Source of the DNA: JAJTFA01 sp051715425
Lineage (GTDB): Bacteria; Bacteroidota; Bacteroidia; UKL13-3
Direction of reading: 5' to 3'
Assembly: GCA_051715425.1 (NCBI GenBank)
Contig: JBPXJS010000008.1
Location: 434,001-498,000 of the forward strand
Length of the DNA stretch: 64,000 nucleotides
The notes under the pieces: model-generated
What the model saw: the letters and a program-made list of their open reading frames with translations, nothing else
Told to the model about the DNA's origin: nothing
Databases searched by the model: none
In this document: one piece after another, positions 27,231-36,333 of the stretch
How the letters are laid out: each line of letters starts with the position of its first letter
How positions within the stretch are numbered: the first letter of the stretch is position 1
Program-made: the position numbers and the translations under genes

Positions 27231-27339
27231 TCTTGTCTTTCGGTTGGGTTTGTTTAAAGAAATAGTAAAGCATAAGTGCTACAAACACTGCAAAAAAAGA
27301 CTCGGTAGCAAACCATACCCAAAAATTGTTAGGATCCAT
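27199..27339 (-). CDS. Small single-pass membrane protein (46 aa)
   Basis: On the minus strand an ATG at 27339 opens 46 codons ending in TAA at 27199. The product begins MDPNNFWVWFATE, then has a membrane helix (SFFAVFVALMLYYFF), and ends in a polar, Lys/Asp-rich tail. Its last 32 bases overlap the start of the helix-hairpin-helix gene in another frame, which suggests translational coupling. The helix composition and the acid-polar-helix-basic order look like a real small membrane protein. No family is known to me. Confidence 0.6.
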   Translation of the reverse strand: MDPNNFWVWFATESFFAVFVALMLYYFFKQTQPKDKNDDRSGKNNH

Positions 27340-27369
27340 TGTTCGTTTATTAAATCATCGTTAACTTCA

Positions 27370-28281
27370 TCAGGCGGTGCCCCTTGCTTTCAGTTGTTCG
27401 TCAAGCAAAGCCAGCCCTTCTTCAAAAGAGTGTGGTTTATAGCCAAGTTCCGCTATGGCCTTATCCAGTCTGAAACCGGTAATAGGCGGGCGTTTGGCAG
27501 GTTGTTTAATTCCTTCGCTGGTACTCAGGTTCAGAAGGGATTTATCGAGTTTCCAGAAATGAGCTACGCGGTAAACCAAATCGAATACACTCATAAAATC
27601 CTTTCCACTGATATTATAAATTCCGTTAGCCTTTTTGGCCGCGGCCAGCACACAGCCTTGTGCCAGGTCTTCAGCCAATGTTGGTGTTCTGAACTGATCG
27701 CCAACTACATTGAGTGTTTTGCCCTGTTCCAGATTTGTTTTAGCCCATAATACAATATTGCTGCGGCTCATATCATTTACCACACCATAAACCAGCACTG
27801 TTCTTAAAATACTCCAGCTTTTGCATTGTTCCATTACTGTCTTTTCAGCAAGCCATTTGGAGTTGCCATAATAACTCAATGGATTTGGCTTTTCCTCTTC
27901 TGTAACGGGGCCATGTGTGCCATCAAAAATAAAGTCGGTGGAAACATGCACCAGGTGAATCTGGTTTTGGTTACAGGCACTTACGAGGTATTTCACCGCA
28001 TCTACATTCAGGGCATCACATCCGGCATGGTCTGTTTCACAGGCATCCACATTGGTCATGGCTGCGGTATTAATTACCACATCTGGCTTATGGGTTGAAA
28101 GTATTGTTTGTACCTCAGCTTCATTGGTAATATCTAAAGAGGCATAGGTATAACCTGTTTGAAACGGATACCTGTCGGCTCCCCTTGCCGTTGCTATCAA
28201 TTGCGTATCCGGCTGAGTTCTGTAATAATCAGTTAATTTTTGTCCTAATAAACCGTTGCTTCCGGTAACCAAAATTTTCAT
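27370..28281 (-). CDS. dTDP-4-dehydrorhamnose reductase-like SDR
   Basis: From the ATG at 28281 the protein has 303 residues with the NAD(P)-binding motif VTGSNGLLGQKL at the N-terminus, the VNTAAMTNVDACE block and the catalytic YGNSKWLAE (YxxxK). This matches RfbD/RmlD-like short-chain dehydrogenases, which reduce dTDP-4-keto-rhamnose to dTDP-rhamnose. No other dTDP-rhamnose genes are nearby, so the substrate is uncertain. Nine extra codons in frame upstream precede the Rossmann motif and are rejected. Confidence 0.87.
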   Translation of the reverse strand: MKILVTGSNGLLGQKLTDYYRTQPDTQLIATARGADRYPFQTGYTYASLDITNEAEVQTILSTHKPDVVINTAAMTNVDACETDHAGCDALNVDAVKYLVSACNQNQIHLVHVSTDFIFDGTHGPVTEEEKPNPLSYYGNSKWLAEKTVMEQCKSWSILRTVLVYGVVNDMSRSNIVLWAKTNLEQGKTLNVVGDQFRTPTLAEDLAQGCVLAAAKKANGIYNISGKDFMSVFDLVYRVAHFWKLDKSLLNLSTSEGIKQPAKRPPITGFRLDKAIAELGYKPHSFEEGLALLDEQLKARGTA

Positions 28282-28476
28282 GCTGCGAACATAAGAAATA
28301 ATAAGCACTCCCTTTCTGCTTAAACAAGGGCATTTGTTTAGTTGCAGGTTTGGATTGTAAAAACAGGCAAACCGTCCTTTTATTGCCCAATTTTCCTACC
28401 ATTCATACAACCCAAATGAGCTATTTCGTATCCTTTTGCTTATCGAAAATAGCTGCCACTCTGTCAGAATAATTAC

Positions 28477-28484
28477 TATCTTTG
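28477..28484 (+). promoter_or_regulatory. Putative -7 box (TATCTTTG) for miaB
   Basis: TATCTTTG matches TAnnTTTG exactly and lies 21 bases before the ATG at 28506. Transcription should begin a few bases downstream, which excludes the TTG at 28482, inside the box itself, as the miaB start. No clear -33 TTG partner. Confidence 0.5.
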
Positions 28485-28505
28485 CGCCTCAATTTTAGTT
28501 TTTAC

Positions 28506-29885
28506 ATGAGAGGAATTGTTGCAGATGTGGCACCGGAAACAGCCACACGAAACTTATACATTGAAACCTATGGATGTGCCATGAATCTTGCTGACAGTGA
28601 GGTAATGGCCAGTATTATGATGGGCAACGGTTTTAAAACAACGGATAATCCGCTGGAAGCCGATGTGGTATTTTTGAATACCTGCGCCATAAGGGATAAT
28701 GCAGAATCCAGGATTTGGGGGCGTTTAAAGGAAATCAAACACCAGAAGAAAAAAAATCCGGGAATGATAGTTGGTGTGATGGGCTGCATGGCTGAGCGCC
28801 TTAAATCTAAATTACTTGAGCAGGAACAGTTGGTTGATATTGTGGTTGGGCCCGATGCTTATCGTGATATCCCAAAATTGATACAACAGGTGGAGGAAGG
28901 CCAGAAGGCGGTGAACGTATTGCTGAGCCGTGAAGAAACCTATGCAGAAATTACCCCGGTAAGATTAAGCAGCAATGGGGTAAATGCTTTTGTAAGCATT
29001 ATGAGGGGTTGCGATAATATGTGCTCTTTTTGTGTGGTACCTTTTACACGCGGACGCGAAAGAAGCCGTGATCCGGAGAGTATTGTAAATGAAGCAAGGG
29101 AATTGTATCAACAAGGATATAAGGAAGTAACCCTGCTGGGGCAGAATGTTGATTCTTATAAATGGCAGAATGAGGCCGGTGAAACACTTTGCAATTTTGC
29201 CCAATTGCTGGAAAAGGTAGCTTTGATTGCACCCGATCTGCGCATCCGTTTTTCTTCTTCTCATCCCAAAGATATTACCGATGAGGTATTGTATACCATT
29301 AAAAAGCATCCAAATATTTGCAACTATATACATTACCCTATGCAGTCCGGTAACTCCCGTGTATTAAGGTTAATGAACCGCACTTACGATGCCAACTGGT
29401 TGAGGGAGCGTTTGAAAAAAATCAGGGAGATTATACCTGATTGTGGTATCTCCACAGATGTGATTGTAGGATTTTGCAGCGAAACAGAAGAAGAGTTTCA
29501 GGATACGATGAATATGTTTAGGGAGAGCCAGTTTGATTTTGCCTATATGTATGCATATAGCGAAAGGCCGGGAACCCTTGCCGCCAGAAAATACAAAGAC
29601 GATATTGATGAAGAAACAAAAAGCAGGCGACTTAAAGAAATTATAGCCCTGCAAAACAGCATCAGTATTGAGAAAAACAAAAAAGATATTGGTACTATAC
29701 AAACGGTATTGATAGAAGGATATTCCAAAAAATCTGATGCCGATTACAAAGGCAGAAGCGACCAGAACAAACCCGTTATTTTCCCGGTGGGCGAAGGTTA
29801 CGGCAAAGGAGATTATGTAAAAGTGCTGATTGAAAAAAGCACCCAAACCAGTTTAATAGGCAAGGTGATTGAGGTGGTGAAATAA
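28506..29885 (+). CDS. miaB: tRNA-2-methylthio-N6-dimethylallyladenosine synthase
   Basis: From the ATG at 28506 the protein has 459 residues. The N-terminal methylthiotransferase domain has IETYGCAMN and the Cys ligands CAIRDNAE and GCMAE. The radical SAM domain has CDNMCSFCVVPF (CxxxCxxC). A C-terminal TRAM domain ends in IGKVIEVV. MiaB adds a methylthio group to i6A37 of tRNAs reading UNN codons, using two iron-sulfur clusters. The protein is complete, and a sigma-54 activator follows 23 bases downstream on the same strand. Confidence 0.95.
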   Translation: MRGIVADVAPETATRNLYIETYGCAMNLADSEVMASIMMGNGFKTTDNPLEADVVFLNTCAIRDNAESRIWGRLKEIKHQKKKNPGMIVGVMGCMAERLKSKLLEQEQLVDIVVGPDAYRDIPKLIQQVEEGQKAVNVLLSREETYAEITPVRLSSNGVNAFVSIMRGCDNMCSFCVVPFTRGRERSRDPESIVNEARELYQQGYKEVTLLGQNVDSYKWQNEAGETLCNFAQLLEKVALIAPDLRIRFSSSHPKDITDEVLYTIKKHPNICNYIHYPMQSGNSRVLRLMNRTYDANWLRERLKKIREIIPDCGISTDVIVGFCSETEEEFQDTMNMFRESQFDFAYMYAYSERPGTLAARKYKDDIDEETKSRRLKEIIALQNSISIEKNKKDIGTIQTVLIEGYSKKSDADYKGRSDQNKPVIFPVGEGYGKGDYVKVLIEKSTQTSLIGKVIEVVK

Positions 29886-29908
29886 ATATTGTCCCAAAGA
29901 AATATAAA

Positions 29909-31141
29909 ATGAACATACAAGACATAAAACAACGATTTGAAATTATAGGTGGCTCTCCCCTGCTGAATATTGCCCTGGAAACCGCTGTTAAAGTAGCACC
30001 CACGGATATCAGTGTGCTGATTAACGGAGAGAGTGGTGTGGGAAAAGAAGCCTTCTCCAAAATTATACATGCTTTAAGCAACCGCAAACACGGGCCTTTT
30101 ATTGCCGTAAACTGCGGTGCTATTCCCGAGGGTACCATTGATTCTGAATTATTCGGTCATGAAAAGGGATCGTTTACCGGAGCACATGATACCCGCAAAG
30201 GTTATTTTGAAACCGTAAGCGGTGGAACCATATTTCTGGATGAAGTGGGCGAACTGCCTTTGGAAACCCAGGCCCGCCTGTTGCGTTTGCTGGAAAGCGG
30301 GGAGTTTATTAAAGTGGGTTCATCAAAAGTACAAAAAACAGATGTGCGCATTATTGCGGCTACCAACCGCGACCTGCTTGACCTTGCAGCTGCCAATAAA
30401 TTCCGCGAAGATTTGTATTACCGCTTAAGCACCGTGCCTATTAAGGTTCCACCTTTAAGGGAACGCAGGGAGGATATTCATTTATTGTTTAGAAAGTTTG
30501 CGGCCGATTTTGCTGAAAAATACAAATCAAAACCTGTGGTGGTGGAGCCTGAAGCATTGCAATTATTAACCAACTACCGCTGGCCGGGTAATATCCGTCA
30601 GCTAAAAAATATTGCCGAACAACTATCGGTTCTTGATGAAGATAAAACCATAACCGGACAGGAATTGCTGCGTGTACTACCGGCCGAAAAACCAGGACTC
30701 CCTATGTTGCTTGGCAATACCCCGGCCGATCATGGCATGAGTGAACGTGATATTTTTTACAAGGTATTGTATGACCTGCGCAAAGATGTGATGGACCTGA
30801 AAGGAATTGTTTTTGATATGATGCAAAACGGGCAGGCCACTACTCAACTAAATGCGCCACAGCACCGGGAACAATTAAACCGGGTATTTGAAGAGGTTTA
30901 TCACACGCCAAATCCTCAGCAGCAGGTAATGCCCATTACTAACCAAACAAATAATCCACAGGTTATTGAACTACAGGTAGCACAGCCAGCCAACGAATCC
31001 CTTTCGCTGGAAGAAATAGAACTAGAAATGATTAAGAAAGCCCTGGATAAATACCATGGCCGCAGGAAAAAAGCCGCAAATGAGCTTGGCATTTCAGAGC
31101 GTACACTTTACAGGAAAATTAAACAATACAATCTGGAATAG
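29909..31141 (+). CDS. Sigma-54-interacting transcriptional activator
   Basis: The 410-residue protein starts directly with an AAA+ domain: Walker A GESGVGKEAF (40-49), the sigma-54-contact loop as GSFTGA (87-92), Walker B IFLDEVGELP, and the R-finger region DLYYRLSTVPIKVPPLRER. The C-terminus is a Fis-type HTH (KKAANELGISERTLYRKIKQY). A linker with a Gln/Asn-rich patch lies between them. There is no receiver, GAF or PAS domain, so it must be controlled by another protein or by its own level. It may be coupled to miaB. Confidence 0.92.
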   Translation: MNIQDIKQRFEIIGGSPLLNIALETAVKVAPTDISVLINGESGVGKEAFSKIIHALSNRKHGPFIAVNCGAIPEGTIDSELFGHEKGSFTGAHDTRKGYFETVSGGTIFLDEVGELPLETQARLLRLLESGEFIKVGSSKVQKTDVRIIAATNRDLLDLAAANKFREDLYYRLSTVPIKVPPLRERREDIHLLFRKFAADFAEKYKSKPVVVEPEALQLLTNYRWPGNIRQLKNIAEQLSVLDEDKTITGQELLRVLPAEKPGLPMLLGNTPADHGMSERDIFYKVLYDLRKDVMDLKGIVFDMMQNGQATTQLNAPQHREQLNRVFEEVYHTPNPQQQVMPITNQTNNPQVIELQVAQPANESLSLEEIELEMIKKALDKYHGRRKKAANELGISERTLYRKIKQYNLE

Positions 31142-31196
31142 TGTTATTTCGTTTCACAGAAAACCATTTATTTGCGACCTACTCTATAAATAACAA

Positions 31197-31562
31197 ATGA
31201 AGAAAATGCTATTCAGTGCCGCTTTGATGATTGCCGGCTCTAAATTATTCGCCCAGGTTGTTGATGACAAAGCAGGCAAAACGTATTATTACTATGATGA
31301 AGCCACCCACAAAAAACTCAAAGAAGTTTACCATCATAAGGACATGATTAAAATTGTTCCGGATAAAAAGAACTACGGAAACTATGTTGACACGCTTATT
31401 TATATGAAACATGGCCCGTATACTCAATACGACCCTTCCGGCAACCTGCTTTGCACAGGTTATTTTATAGAAGATAAAAAAGACAGTATCTGGAAATATT
31501 ATAATCCCAAAGGCTCCGTTATTAAAACAGAAAAATGGAGAAGAGGATCACAGGTTCAGTGA
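31197..31562 (+). CDS. Secreted YwqK/MORN-like small protein
   Basis: The 121-residue protein has a signal peptide (MKKMLFSAALMIAGSKLFAQ). It then has antitoxin-YwqK or MORN-like strands: GPYTQYDPSGNLLCTGYFIE and DSIWKYYNPKGSVIKTEKW. This repeat (x-G-x-W-x-x-Y-x-x-x-G) is widespread in Bacteroidota exported proteins and does not by itself give a function. It heads a run of tightly spaced genes that continues into the ABC exporter. Confidence 0.7.
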   Translation: MKKMLFSAALMIAGSKLFAQVVDDKAGKTYYYYDEATHKKLKEVYHHKDMIKIVPDKKNYGNYVDTLIYMKHGPYTQYDPSGNLLCTGYFIEDKKDSIWKYYNPKGSVIKTEKWRRGSQVQ

Positions 31563-31972
31563 AATTCATTTACACCATATCGTTTTTATTATTCAGCGTT
31601 TACCTGAATGCACAAACTACCGAAAAGCAGATTGAAGTGGGCGGATGGGTAAAACTTGTTCCTTGTAAAAAAGGGAATAAAAGTTTTGTGTCAATGGATT
31701 TGTATACCAAAACACGTTACCCCGAAAGTGGCATTGACATTGATTCAACAACCGGTAACGGGGTATTTGAAAACTTTTTTGCTCCGGGAGATTTTGATGC
31801 CAAAAGACTTCCCTGCGAATTTGGGAACAAAAAATACAGGATTGCCGCCTTGCGTGTGTTTGAAGTAGAGGGCAAAGAAAAACAGGTAATGATTTTATAC
31901 ACAGGAAACAAACTTTCCATGATTTGGGTAGAGATTGATAAGGCGGTTGAACTAAACGAAATTATTTTCTGA
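31535..31972 (+). CDS. Secreted hypothetical protein upstream of ABC exporter
   Basis: The frame from the ATG at 31535 gives 145 residues. A GTG at 31559 overlaps the previous stop by 4 bases (GTGA) and starts exactly at a clean signal peptide (read as MKFIYTISFLLFSVYLNAQ), so the GTG may be the true start. The mature part of about 115 residues has a strand-rich look (LRVFEVEGKEKQVMILYTG) with no family I recognise. The stop overlaps the permease start by one base, which implies cotranslation with the transporter. Confidence 0.65.
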   Translation: MEKRITGSVKFIYTISFLLFSVYLNAQTTEKQIEVGGWVKLVPCKKGNKSFVSMDLYTKTRYPESGIDIDSTTGNGVFENFFAPGDFDAKRLPCEFGNKKYRIAALRVFEVEGKEKQVMILYTGNKLSMIWVEIDKAVELNEIIF

Positions 31973-32925
31973 TGTATGAAGCGGCCAGGGCGTTGTTCAG
32001 GGTAAGGTTTATTCAACTCTACCGCGAAGCACGTTCATCTGGTCCGCTCATTCTTATCCCACTCCTGCTCCTTGTTGTTTACCTCACCGTTGCCGGCTAT
32101 AAACAATTTCAGGAAACACCATCGGCCTGGTATATCTGTGGTGCTTATGTTGTGCTGCTGCTGGCAGTGCATATTCAGCGCAAAGATTTTTCTTTCCTAA
32201 AACACCTCTTTTTACAACCTTCTCGTTATCTGGTAGCGGAGTATATTTGCGCAGGTTCTCCGGTTTGGTTGCTGGCTTTGGTGGCCGGCAATTTTCGGGC
32301 AGCGCTTTTGTTGCTGGTGTTATCAGCGGTTGTGGCTTTTATTCCTGTGCTATCACATGCTAAAACAAGGCTGGCCTCGCTTTCCCGTTTTACCGGCCCT
32401 TCAAACTTTGAATGGACAGCAGGTATAAGAAAAATGCATGTATCGCTTGTTATTCTTTTGCTTATTGGAATAGCCGGAGTGTATTTTCCCTATTTTTCCC
32501 TTTTTGTAATCTGGCTGATAACAGGTCTTGTAAGTAGTTTTTATGTGGAGTGCGAATCCGCAATTATGATACAGCATACGTATCCTTCAGTTACTCCGGC
32601 CGGTTTTTTATGGAACAAAATAAAAGCCCACTCCAAACTGTATGGGTTGCTTGTTTTGCCTATTGTAATTTCATATGCCATTTTTCAGTTCGATTCGGTA
32701 TTTATTCTTTTGGGCTTTATGGTATACCAATACCTGCTGCTGGTATTTTTTATTACCACCAAATACAGCCAGTATGAGCCGGCACATCAATTAACGGCCT
32801 CCCAGATTACTACCAGTATAGCATTAATCAGTGTACTGATGCCGGTATTGTTTCCGGTATTTCTACTCATGATTTTCCGTAATTTAGCTTCAGCCAAACA
32901 ACTTCTCAAAACCTATTTCGTATGA
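31972..32925 (+). CDS. ABC transporter permease
   Basis: The 317-residue protein has many hydrophobic helices (for example LILIPLLLLVVYLTVAGY, YVVLLLAVHI, LVILLLIGIAGVYFPYFSLF, LYGLLVLPIVISYAIF, IALISVLMPVLFPVFLLMIF) with short basic loops, as expected of an exporter membrane subunit. It overlaps the ATP-binding subunit gene by 4 bases (ATGA). No substrate-binding protein is encoded nearby, which fits an exporter or membrane-protein mover rather than an importer. The substrate is unknown. Confidence 0.8.
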   Translation: MYEAARALFRVRFIQLYREARSSGPLILIPLLLLVVYLTVAGYKQFQETPSAWYICGAYVVLLLAVHIQRKDFSFLKHLFLQPSRYLVAEYICAGSPVWLLALVAGNFRAALLLLVLSAVVAFIPVLSHAKTRLASLSRFTGPSNFEWTAGIRKMHVSLVILLLIGIAGVYFPYFSLFVIWLITGLVSSFYVECESAIMIQHTYPSVTPAGFLWNKIKAHSKLYGLLVLPIVISYAIFQFDSVFILLGFMVYQYLLLVFFITTKYSQYEPAHQLTASQITTSIALISVLMPVLFPVFLLMIFRNLASAKQLLKTYFV

Positions 32926-33608
32926 TCAGCATCCATCAGCTAAATGTATCTATTGACGGGCATCAGATTCTGCATGATATCAGCATCAACTTTGAAGCCG
33001 GGCAGGTGCATGGCATTATCGGATTAAACGGGGCAGGCAAAACCACTTTGCTCAATACCCTCTTCGGAACCATTACCCATCAAAGTGGGGAGATGCAATG
33101 GAAAGGAAACAAACTGAGCAGAAACCATATTGGCTTTTTGGAAACCAACCCATATTATTATTCCAATATTACCGGCAGAGAATATATAAACCTGTTTGCA
33201 CACAACAACCAACAGATCAATCTTGCAGAGCTGGGAGAATTGTTTAAGCTGCCCCTTGATGAGTTGATTTCGCATTATTCCACCGGAATGAAACGGAAAC
33301 TGTCTCTTATTGCTTTGTTGTGTTTAAACAAGGATATCCTTATTTTAGATGAACCCTTTAACGGGCTCGACCTGGAAAGTTCGCGCCTGCTGGAGCTCAC
33401 CATACAAAACCTGATTAAGAAGAACAAAACCATTCTGATTACTTCTCATATTCTTGAAAATATGTTTAACCTTTGCGACAGCATGCACCTTATCCAGAAT
33501 GGCACCTTTGAGAGAAGCTACAGGAAGGATACCTATGACCAGATCAGTAACGATTTGTTTAAACACCTGGATAAGGATGCGAAACATATTATTGATAAAA
33601 ATACCTAA
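32922..33608 (+). CDS. ABC transporter ATP-binding protein
   Basis: The 228-residue protein has Walker A GLNGAGKTT (34-42), a signature motif in the form YSTGMKRKLS, Walker B ILILDEPFNGLDLE and the switch His in LITSHILEN. It has the size of a bare ABC ATPase domain. It powers the permease encoded just upstream (4-base overlap). Confidence 0.9.
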   Translation: MISIHQLNVSIDGHQILHDISINFEAGQVHGIIGLNGAGKTTLLNTLFGTITHQSGEMQWKGNKLSRNHIGFLETNPYYYSNITGREYINLFAHNNQQINLAELGELFKLPLDELISHYSTGMKRKLSLIALLCLNKDILILDEPFNGLDLESSRLLELTIQNLIKKNKTILITSHILENMFNLCDSMHLIQNGTFERSYRKDTYDQISNDLFKHLDKDAKHIIDKNT

Positions 33609-33610
33609 AC

Positions 33611-35275
33611 ATGAGCAACGAAGAAATTGCCGAACTTTTTAAATGGTATGCAGATCTGAGCGAACTGCACGGAGGCAATCCATTTAAAATAAAATCATAT
33701 GGAGCTGCCGCTTTCAGAATTGATAAACTGAGTATTCCGCTGGAAGGAAAAAGTGTGGAAGAACTGGAAAAGATAGAAGGCATAGGTAAAAGTATTGCAG
33801 TAAAAATTGATGAGATCAACAAAACGCAAACTTTTCCTGAACTGGTAGATATCATTAACGATACCCCTCAGGGCGTAATTGACCTGTTTAAGGTAAAAGG
33901 AATTGGCCCGAAAAAAATTGCTTTTATCTGGAAAGAACTGGGCATAGAAAGTATAGGCGAATTGTTGTATGCCTGCAACGAAAACCGCTTGGCACAGGCC
34001 AAAGGATTTGGTGTAAAAACACAGGATACCGTTAAACAAAGCATTGAGTTTATTTTTGCCAATGCCAACAAATTCCATTATGCCCGTTTAGAAACTTTAT
34101 CCTTTGAACTGGTAAAAAATCTTTCAGCACAGGAATTTGTGCAGCAGGTTGGGCTAACCGGTGATATGAGAAGAAAATGTGAGGTGGTTGATTTGGTTGA
34201 ACTGGTGGTAACTACAACCCAGGAAGAAAAATTACAAACCTGGCTTGCCGAAACACAGAACGCATCTGATCTGGTATTAACTGAAAATACACTTACGGCT
34301 AAACTAAACCAGCAAATACCATTGCGTATTTACCTGTGCAATGAAGAAGTATTTACCCAAACCCTGTTTACTACCACAGCCACATCAGTGCATTTAAAAG
34401 CACTTGAAACATATCGGGCAGATTTATCGCAACCCACAGAGCAGGCTATTTATGCATCTGCCGGTTTAAGTTATATAGAACCTGAAATGCGCGAGGGCTT
34501 AGGCGAAATAGAAAAAGCAAAAAACAATAGCCTCCCTAAACTGATTGAGTTGGGCGACCTGAAAGGCATTTTGCACAACCATACCACTTACTCCGATGGA
34601 TCCAATACATTGGAAGAAATGGGTGCCTACTGCAAAGAACTGGGTTATGAATACCTGGGCATTTGCGACCACTCCAAAAGTGCACAGTATGCAGGAGGAC
34701 TGAGTGAAGAAGAAATTATTAAACAACATGCCGAAATTGATAAGCTGAATAAACAGTTTGCTCCTTTTCGCATTTTTAAAGGAATAGAAAGCGATATTCT
34801 GGGCGATGGTTCGCTGGACTACAGCAACGAGGTACTTGCCACTTTTGATTTTGTGGTAGCATCCGTGCACAGCAACCTTAAAATGACCGAAGAAAAAGCC
34901 ATGAGCCGCTTACTCAGGGCGATTGAAAATCCGTACACCACTATTCTGGGTCACCCAACAGGGCGTTTGCTGCTAACACGTGAAGGTTATCCGGTTGATT
35001 TTAAAAAGATGATAGATGCCTGTGCAGCCAATGGGGTAGTGATTGAAATTAACGCGCACCCTTACCGCCTTGATCTCGACTGGAGGTGGGTGGATTATGC
35101 GCTGAACAAAGAGGTGATGTTATCCATTAACCCCGATGCGCATGAAACCAACGGCTACCATGATATGTATTATGGGGTATGTGTGGCGCGCAAAGGCGGA
35201 CTGTTTAAAGAAATGTGTTTTAATGCACTTAATCTTGAGCAGATCAGTACCCATTTTAACAAGCGTAAAAAATAA
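33611..35275 (+). CDS. polX: DNA polymerase/3'-5' exonuclease PolX
   Basis: The 554 residues give an N-terminal helical 8-kDa-like domain with helix-hairpin-helix motifs (IEGIGKSIAVKIDEI, VKGIGPKKIAFIWKELG), a degenerate polymerase-beta palm, and a C-terminal PHP domain with metal ligands in LHNHTTYSDG, ICDHS, ESDIL, SVHSN, HPTGR and INPDAHE. PolX enzymes act in base-excision repair; in many Bacteroidota the polymerase aspartates are poorly kept, and I do not see a clear GxxDxD motif here. The PHP nuclease part looks intact. It follows the ABC ATPase gene by 2 bases. Confidence 0.9.
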   Translation: MSNEEIAELFKWYADLSELHGGNPFKIKSYGAAAFRIDKLSIPLEGKSVEELEKIEGIGKSIAVKIDEINKTQTFPELVDIINDTPQGVIDLFKVKGIGPKKIAFIWKELGIESIGELLYACNENRLAQAKGFGVKTQDTVKQSIEFIFANANKFHYARLETLSFELVKNLSAQEFVQQVGLTGDMRRKCEVVDLVELVVTTTQEEKLQTWLAETQNASDLVLTENTLTAKLNQQIPLRIYLCNEEVFTQTLFTTTATSVHLKALETYRADLSQPTEQAIYASAGLSYIEPEMREGLGEIEKAKNNSLPKLIELGDLKGILHNHTTYSDGSNTLEEMGAYCKELGYEYLGICDHSKSAQYAGGLSEEEIIKQHAEIDKLNKQFAPFRIFKGIESDILGDGSLDYSNEVLATFDFVVASVHSNLKMTEEKAMSRLLRAIENPYTTILGHPTGRLLLTREGYPVDFKKMIDACAANGVVIEINAHPYRLDLDWRWVDYALNKEVMLSINPDAHETNGYHDMYYGVCVARKGGLFKEMCFNALNLEQISTHFNKRKK

Positions 35276-35331
35276 ATATGTTTGTAAAGCATATCGGGAT
35301 TTTATTACACTTCCATTAAACAACAGCACCT

Positions 35332-36312
35332 TTGCCTAAATTTCTCATTTTACGTTTCAGTTCCATTGGTGATATTGTGCTCACCACACCGGTAATCCGT
35401 TGCCTTAAACAACAGGTACCTGAAGCCGAAGTGCATTTTTTAACCAAACCGGCCTTTAAAACCATACTGGAGTATAATCCCTATATTGATACGTTACATG
35501 TGCTTGATAAACCACTCATACAAAAAGCACTTGAACTGAAGGTTATGGGTTTTGATTATATCATTGACCTGCACCATAACCTGCGTACACGTATTTTAAA
35601 AGGGTTACTGGATATTCCTGCATTTTCATTTGATAAGTTAAATGCCGAAAAAATGCTGCTGGTACAAACAGGCATCAATACCCTACCGGCTGTACATATT
35701 ACCCAACGATACCTGCAAACCCTCGAAAGTATTGGTGTAAGGAATGATGGCAAAGGGCTTGATTATTTTTTCCCTCCCGATTTTAACACCAACAACGTAC
35801 CGGCTCTTCCTGAAAAGTTTGTGGCATTTGCCATTGGTGCACAACATGGCACCAAACGTTTACCCAATCATAAAATAGTTGATATCTGCAAAGGCACTCC
35901 ACTTCCGGTGGTATTGCTTGGAGGAAAAGAAGATGAAACCAACGGAGAGATCATTGTACAGCAAGCCGGGGCAAGTGTGATCAATTATTGTGGCAAAAGA
36001 AGCCTGCACGAGTCGGCTTATGTGTTGAGCAAGGCATATAAGGTAATTACGCACGATACAGGATTAATGCATATTGCAGCGGCATTACAAAAAGACATCA
36101 TTGCCATTTGGGGCAATACCATTCCGGAGTTTGGCATGAGTGCTTATCTGGGAGAAAACAATACACAAACAACAAGTCCGGTAAACCATGAAGTGAAGGG
36201 ATTAAGTTGCAGGCCATGCAGCAAAATAGGTTACAAGGTTTGCCCCAAACAACATTTTAATTGTATGGAACAACAGGACGTACAAAAAATAACTGACAGC
36301 GTAAATCAATAA
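35332..36312 (+). CDS. Glycosyltransferase family 9 (heptosyltransferase-like)
   Basis: The 326-residue protein begins MPKFLILRFSSIGDIVLTTP and has PDFxx-like and HGTKRLPNHK segments. It ends with the GT9 donor-site block KVITHDTGLMHIAAALQKDIIAIWG. Family members add heptose to lipopolysaccharide core using ADP-heptose. The C-terminus has a cluster of Cys (CRPCSKIGYKVCPKQHFNC), seen in several Bacteroidota GT9 proteins. The start codon is TTG: a stop in frame at 35317 leaves no ATG or GTG choice before the conserved RFSSIGD. Confidence 0.88.
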   Translation: MPKFLILRFSSIGDIVLTTPVIRCLKQQVPEAEVHFLTKPAFKTILEYNPYIDTLHVLDKPLIQKALELKVMGFDYIIDLHHNLRTRILKGLLDIPAFSFDKLNAEKMLLVQTGINTLPAVHITQRYLQTLESIGVRNDGKGLDYFFPPDFNTNNVPALPEKFVAFAIGAQHGTKRLPNHKIVDICKGTPLPVVLLGGKEDETNGEIIVQQAGASVINYCGKRSLHESAYVLSKAYKVITHDTGLMHIAAALQKDIIAIWGNTIPEFGMSAYLGENNTQTTSPVNHEVKGLSCRPCSKIGYKVCPKQHFNCMEQQDVQKITDSVNQ

Positions 36313-36333
36313 ACCATATTACTGCCACCAGCT

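Noticed and set aside
27244..27750. 168-codon frame opposite the dTDP-sugar reductase and the helix-hairpin-helix junction
   Set aside because: It overlaps a clear SDR gene on the other strand and has Cys/Lys-rich random composition with no homology I recognise.
28482..28484. TTG at 28482 as miaB start
   Set aside because: It overlaps the TATCTTTG -7 box, so it would not be transcribed; the ATG at 28506 fits the family N-terminus.
29370..29846. 158-codon frame antisense to miaB
   Set aside because: Entirely within miaB; composition follows the reverse complement of miaB codons.
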